Positions 23,023 through 26,292 of a stretch of 26,292 bases of DNA are shown piece after piece. The notes beneath the pieces are model-generated. The model did not search any database, was not told the origin of the DNA, and was given only the letters and a program-made list of their open reading frames with translations. This stretch comes from JAGDMS01 sp050015455 (lineage in GTDB: Bacteria > Desulfobacterota > Binatia > HRBIN30), in NCBI GenBank assembly GCA_050015455.1, contig JBEKBJ010000074.1, forward strand, positions 1-26,292. Reading direction: 5' to 3'. Numbering within the stretch: position 1 is the stretch's first letter; every line of letters starts with the position of its first letter. A program made the position numbers and the translations under genes.

Positions 23023-26000
23023 TCATCCCGCGGCCGGATGGTGAGCTGGAGGAGCCTTGGGATCGAGCGGCAACCAGACGCGGAAGGTGCTGCCGCGGCC
23101 CACTTCAGTATCGACGGTGACGGTTCCGGCCAACAGCTCCACCAATCGGCGGACGATGTACAGGCCGAGCCCGACACCGCCGTACCCGCGCGTCGGCCCG
23201 CTCTCGCCCTGCCGGAACGCTTCGAAGATGACCGGCAAGACGTCCGGCGCAATGCCGATGCCCGTGTCCGCCACGGCAATCTCCACTCCCGCCACGCGCT
23301 GGCATGCACTCAAGGTGACACGTCCTTCCGCCGTGAATTTCATGGCGTTGGACAGCAGGTTCTTCATGACCAGCTTCAGCTTCACCGCATCCGTCCGGAT
23401 GCGTGGCAGCTGCGGCGAGGCATCGCACACCAGCGCCACCATCGGCTTCTCATACCGCTGAGCCATCTCCGCGGCGAGCGTTTCCAGCAGGTTTCCCACG
23501 TCGATTGCTTCGAGACTCAACGGGGGCAGGCCGGTCTCCAGCCGACTGATGTCGAGGGTGGCGTTGATCAGCTCCAGCAGCTCCTCCGCGCTCCCTTGCG
23601 TCCGTCGCACGGTGTCGGCTTGGTCAGAGGTGAGAGATCCAAACACCTCATCCAGCAGGAGAGCGTTGTAGCCCATGATGATGTTCAGCGGGGTACGCAG
23701 CTCGTGCGACATCGTCGCCATGAAGTCCGACTTGAGACGGTTAGCGCGCTCCAACTCACTGATGATGCGGAAGTGATCGAGTGCCACCGACGCAATCTGG
23801 CCGATGCCGTGGGCAATCCGCTCCTCTTCGGGGCTGAGGCGTCCGGTGCGGTTGTACCAGGTTGCAGTTTGCACACCGACGAGTTCCTCGCCGCGCCGCA
23901 AGGCCATATACAAAAACAACTTCACTCCGGATTGCAGAGCCATCGCGGTGGCTGGCTCGAGCCCCCTTGGGATGTCGGCAGGTTGGAATTGGAGGATGCC
24001 CTCGCGGGCGAGCCGCTCGACCTCGGGCGCGAACGTCGTCTCGGATATCCTCACTGCCCGCAGCGACTCCCAGTATTCGGCGGTGTGCCCGGCCATGGCC
24101 GCTCCGCTCCAGTCGCGCTTCTCAGGGTCTCGGAAAAAGGTCGAGCTCACATCGCAGTGGAGTATCTCGGTAGTGACCTGGCACAGCCGTTCAAGCAACT
24201 GCGGGGTATCGAGGTGCGCGATCAGCTCACCGCCCAGGCGGGCGAGCGCGCCAGATACGTTGGCCTCTTCGCGCTGCGCCTCATAGAGCTTCGAGCTTTT
24301 CAGGCCGATAGCCAGCTGCTGCGCGATGCCGCTGAGGACATCGACGTCGGCAGCGGTGAAAGGGGCCCCACCCCGTAGCCGCGCCGCACACAATCGGCCC
24401 AAATACTCGCCGTGCACGCGCAGCGTCACCGCCGTTAGTGCGCCGATTGGAACCTGTGCAGCGAATTCTGCAAGCACTCCAGGGTGACCGAAGTCGTTGA
24501 TGACCAGCGGTTGTTCTTTCGCGACGTCCTCTCCAAAGCGCCGTTCCAGCAAGGATTCGAGGGCCGACAGGGCGGCGCGCCAGCCGGGTTGAATGCCGTA
24601 GTCGCCCGCAATGCGAAACACCTCGCGCAGCGGGTCGAGAAGCAACGTGACGAGCGCATCGCACGGCAATACTTCCGCGACCCGTCGCTGCACACCGTCG
24701 AGCAGCGCGTGGGGATCGAGCGTCCCGGCGATCTCCGTGGTGATCTGCAGCAACACGGCGGTTCTTTCCTCCGCCCGTTTACGCTCGCTGATGTCGTGCT
24801 GGATCGTGACGTAATGCGTGATCGCTCCGTGCGCGTTCCGCACGGCTGCAATCACCAGCTCGGCCGTGAACAGACTGCCGTCCTTCCTGCGGTTCACGAT
24901 CTCGGTACGGTAGGTCTCTCCAGCGCTCACCGTTTTGAGCAACTGCTCGTAGAACGTCTGAAAGAAGGTCTCGTCGTGCTTGGCCGAGTCGAGGATATGA
25001 TGGGTATGACCGGTTGCCTCCGCGAGGCCATAGCCGGTGAGGCGCGTGAAGGCGGGGTTGATCCACTGGATGCGGCCTCGGTCGTCGGAGATCGCGACGG
25101 CGTCGGGCGCAGATTGCAGAGCGGCGTCTTGCAGGCGAAGCTGATCGAGCGCCGCGGAGAGCTTACGCGTGCGCTCGATCACCCGCATGTCCAATTCGTT
25201 GGTGAGTTGCTGTAGCTCCTGCTCGATGCGCTGGCGATCCGTCAGGTCCATGACCACCCCGCGCACGCCGGTAACTTGGGCTCCCTCGACGACGACGCGA
25301 GCGCCGTTGCGTACCCAGCGGATGTCCCCCGATTTCGCGACGATTCGGTGATCCTGCAGATGCGGCAGCTCCCCAGACAAGACGGCAAAGAAGACCTGCC
25401 TCAGCATGGAGGCGTCCCCCGCAGGGACAAAGTCAGTGAACGGCCGGCCGACGATTTCAGCGGGCGCGTAGCCGTAGGTAGACTCAACGGCCGGGCTGAC
25501 GTAGGTCACGGTGCCGGCGGCGTCGAGCATGTAGATGGTCTCGCTGATGTCCTCGACCAGCTGCCGGTACTTGTCCTCCGAACGCCGCAAGGCTTCTTCG
25601 AGCTGCTTGCGTTCGGTGATGTCGATGTCCGCGCCTAGCAAGCTATAGGGCTGGCCCTCTGCGTCGTAGTCGGCAACGCCCCGGCTGAGTACCCAGCGGT
25701 ACGAACCGTCCGCGTGCAGCATGCGCTGCTCGGTCTCGTAAGCGCTGGCGCACCGCTGGAGATGGTCTTGCATGGCGGCGGTGGTCCTGGCGCGGTCCTC
25801 GGGATGAACCAGATCCCACAGATCGGTCAGCATGATCTCGTCCGGATTACGCCCAAGCAGGCGTTTCCAACCCGAGGCGAAGCGGACCTTGAGTGTCCGC
25901 AGGTTGGTATACCAGACGGCGACCTTGGCGCTCTCGGTCGCCTGTCGTAGCGCGCGCTCCGCCGTTTGTCGCCGGTCGATCTCACACGCGAGATCCGCGT

Positions 26001-26292
26001 TCAGCCGCTCCGCCCAAAACGCTATCAGCAAGGATAATGCAGACAGGACAAGCGTTGGAATCGTCGAAGGGTGATCCAAGGTGCCGTTCAGGCTCCAATG
26101 AACAGACGCAAATCCCAGGCTGCTGGCCACCACCACGACGCCTTGCGCGGCGACTCCCCAGGGGAATACCGCAGCCATCATCAAGTTCAGCGCGATCAGC
26201 CGCAGAGAAAGCATCCAGAGCTCTCCGGTCCACAGCCCGTACAGGGCCACGAAGGCGACGAGCTGGACACAGAACGCGACCGACAGACCCAA
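23023..26292 (-). CDS. Multi-PAS/GAF hybrid-sensor histidine kinase (N-terminus outside the window)
   Basis: At least 1089 residues; the frame is open at the right edge, so the true start lies beyond it. In order, counted from 26292, it has several membrane helices (about 3-95) and three PAS domains (about 120-232, 235-355, 385-505), each followed by a DITERKQ-like or DISERKR-like motif. Two GAF domains (about 520-665 and 685-835) follow. The HisKA helix carries phospho-acceptor H863 in MSHELRTPLN. The HATPase domain has NLLSNAMKFT, DTGIGIAPD and GYGGVGLGLYIV. No receiver domain or response regulator gene is in the window. It should sense a membrane, redox or small-molecule signal; the ligand is unknown. 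It ends with a proline-rich tail. Confidence 0.95.
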   Translation of the reverse strand: MGLSVAFCVQLVAFVALYGLWTGELWMLSLRLIALNLMMAAVFPWGVAAQGVVVVASSLGFASVHWSLNGTLDHPSTIPTLVLSALSLLIAFWAERLNADLACEIDRRQTAERALRQATESAKVAVWYTNLRTLKVRFASGWKRLLGRNPDEIMLTDLWDLVHPEDRARTTAAMQDHLQRCASAYETEQRMLHADGSYRWVLSRGVADYDAEGQPYSLLGADIDITERKQLEEALRRSEDKYRQLVEDISETIYMLDAAGTVTYVSPAVESTYGYAPAEIVGRPFTDFVPAGDASMLRQVFFAVLSGELPHLQDHRIVAKSGDIRWVRNGARVVVEGAQVTGVRGVVMDLTDRQRIEQELQQLTNELDMRVIERTRKLSAALDQLRLQDAALQSAPDAVAISDDRGRIQWINPAFTRLTGYGLAEATGHTHHILDSAKHDETFFQTFYEQLLKTVSAGETYRTEIVNRRKDGSLFTAELVIAAVRNAHGAITHYVTIQHDISERKRAEERTAVLLQITTEIAGTLDPHALLDGVQRRVAEVLPCDALVTLLLDPLREVFRIAGDYGIQPGWRAALSALESLLERRFGEDVAKEQPLVINDFGHPGVLAEFAAQVPIGALTAVTLRVHGEYLGRLCAARLRGGAPFTAADVDVLSGIAQQLAIGLKSSKLYEAQREEANVSGALARLGGELIAHLDTPQLLERLCQVTTEILHCDVSSTFFRDPEKRDWSGAAMAGHTAEYWESLRAVRISETTFAPEVERLAREGILQFQPADIPRGLEPATAMALQSGVKLFLYMALRRGEELVGVQTATWYNRTGRLSPEEERIAHGIGQIASVALDHFRIISELERANRLKSDFMATMSHELRTPLNIIMGYNALLLDEVFGSLTSDQADTVRRTQGSAEELLELINATLDISRLETGLPPLSLEAIDVGNLLETLAAEMAQRYEKPMVALVCDASPQLPRIRTDAVKLKLVMKNLLSNAMKFTAEGRVTLSACQRVAGVEIAVADTGIGIAPDVLPVIFEAFRQGESGPTRGYGGVGLGLYIVRRLVELLAGTVTVDTEVGRGSTFRVWLPLDPKAPPAHHPAAG

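Noticed and set aside
22924..24378. 484-codon plus-strand frame opposite the histidine kinase
   Set aside because: Its composition is typical of a shadow frame. The kinase H, N and G boxes are on the other strand.
1..26292. tRNA, rRNA and riboswitches
   Set aside because: I found no cloverleaf with a GTTCRANYC arm, no conserved rRNA stretch and no known riboswitch core. A covariance-model scan would be needed to exclude them fully.

Overview
The window is about 26 kb of GC-rich DNA (judged by eye) from a Gram-negative bacterium. Lipoboxed lipoproteins, a LolB-like outer-membrane lipoprotein, an aldehyde:ferredoxin oxidoreductase (AOR) family enzyme, acyl-CoA enzymes and abundant palindromic intergenic repeats would suit an uncultured deltaproteobacterial-type or related lineage. 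That placement is inference, because no rRNA or other phylogenetic marker is present.

Positions 1-6.5 kb form an accessory defence and toxin-antitoxin island. On the minus strand a type I restriction gene (hsdR) runs by an ATGA overlap into a truncated specificity gene (hsdS); no hsdM is seen. Divergent from hsdR is a HEPN-domain protein with an intact R-x4-H motif. Next comes a vapBC-type cassette bracketed by two directly repeated, decayed copies of the C-terminus of a tyrosine integrase. Both copies carry the same inserted palindromic array of CAGTGGT-like heptamers. A higBA-type cassette with a palindromic operator inside its promoter follows.

Positions 6.5-12 kb hold a small unknown gene, an AOR-family oxidoreductase with a MoaD/ThiS-like sulfur carrier in the same operon, a small membrane protein and an AMP-forming acyl-CoA synthetase. 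Positions 12-14.5 kb hold a pair of 77-residue unknown proteins, an orphan DUF433 antitoxin-like gene, and a cysteine-rich unknown gene split by one in-frame TAA. An acyl-CoA dehydrogenase follows at 14.7-15.9 kb.

Positions 16.3-22.8 kb form one minus-strand operon. In transcription order it encodes a TPR lipoprotein, a LolB/DUF4292-like lipoprotein, a family 5 solute-binding lipoprotein, and the two permeases of a peptide/nickel-type ABC importer. No ATPase gene is present. A palindromic element lies between the permease genes. The right end is a large PAS/GAF sensor histidine kinase that runs off the window, separated from the operon by a 121-bp element with 16-bp terminal inverted repeats.

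The most distinctive non-coding signal is a REPIN-like family. At three intergenic sites (about 7.23-7.35, 12.61-12.74 and 16.02-16.21 kb) two stem-loop units face each other in inverted orientation. They share conserved flanks around a GTATCGAAGG-type motif, while the inner stem changes on both sides so that pairing is kept.
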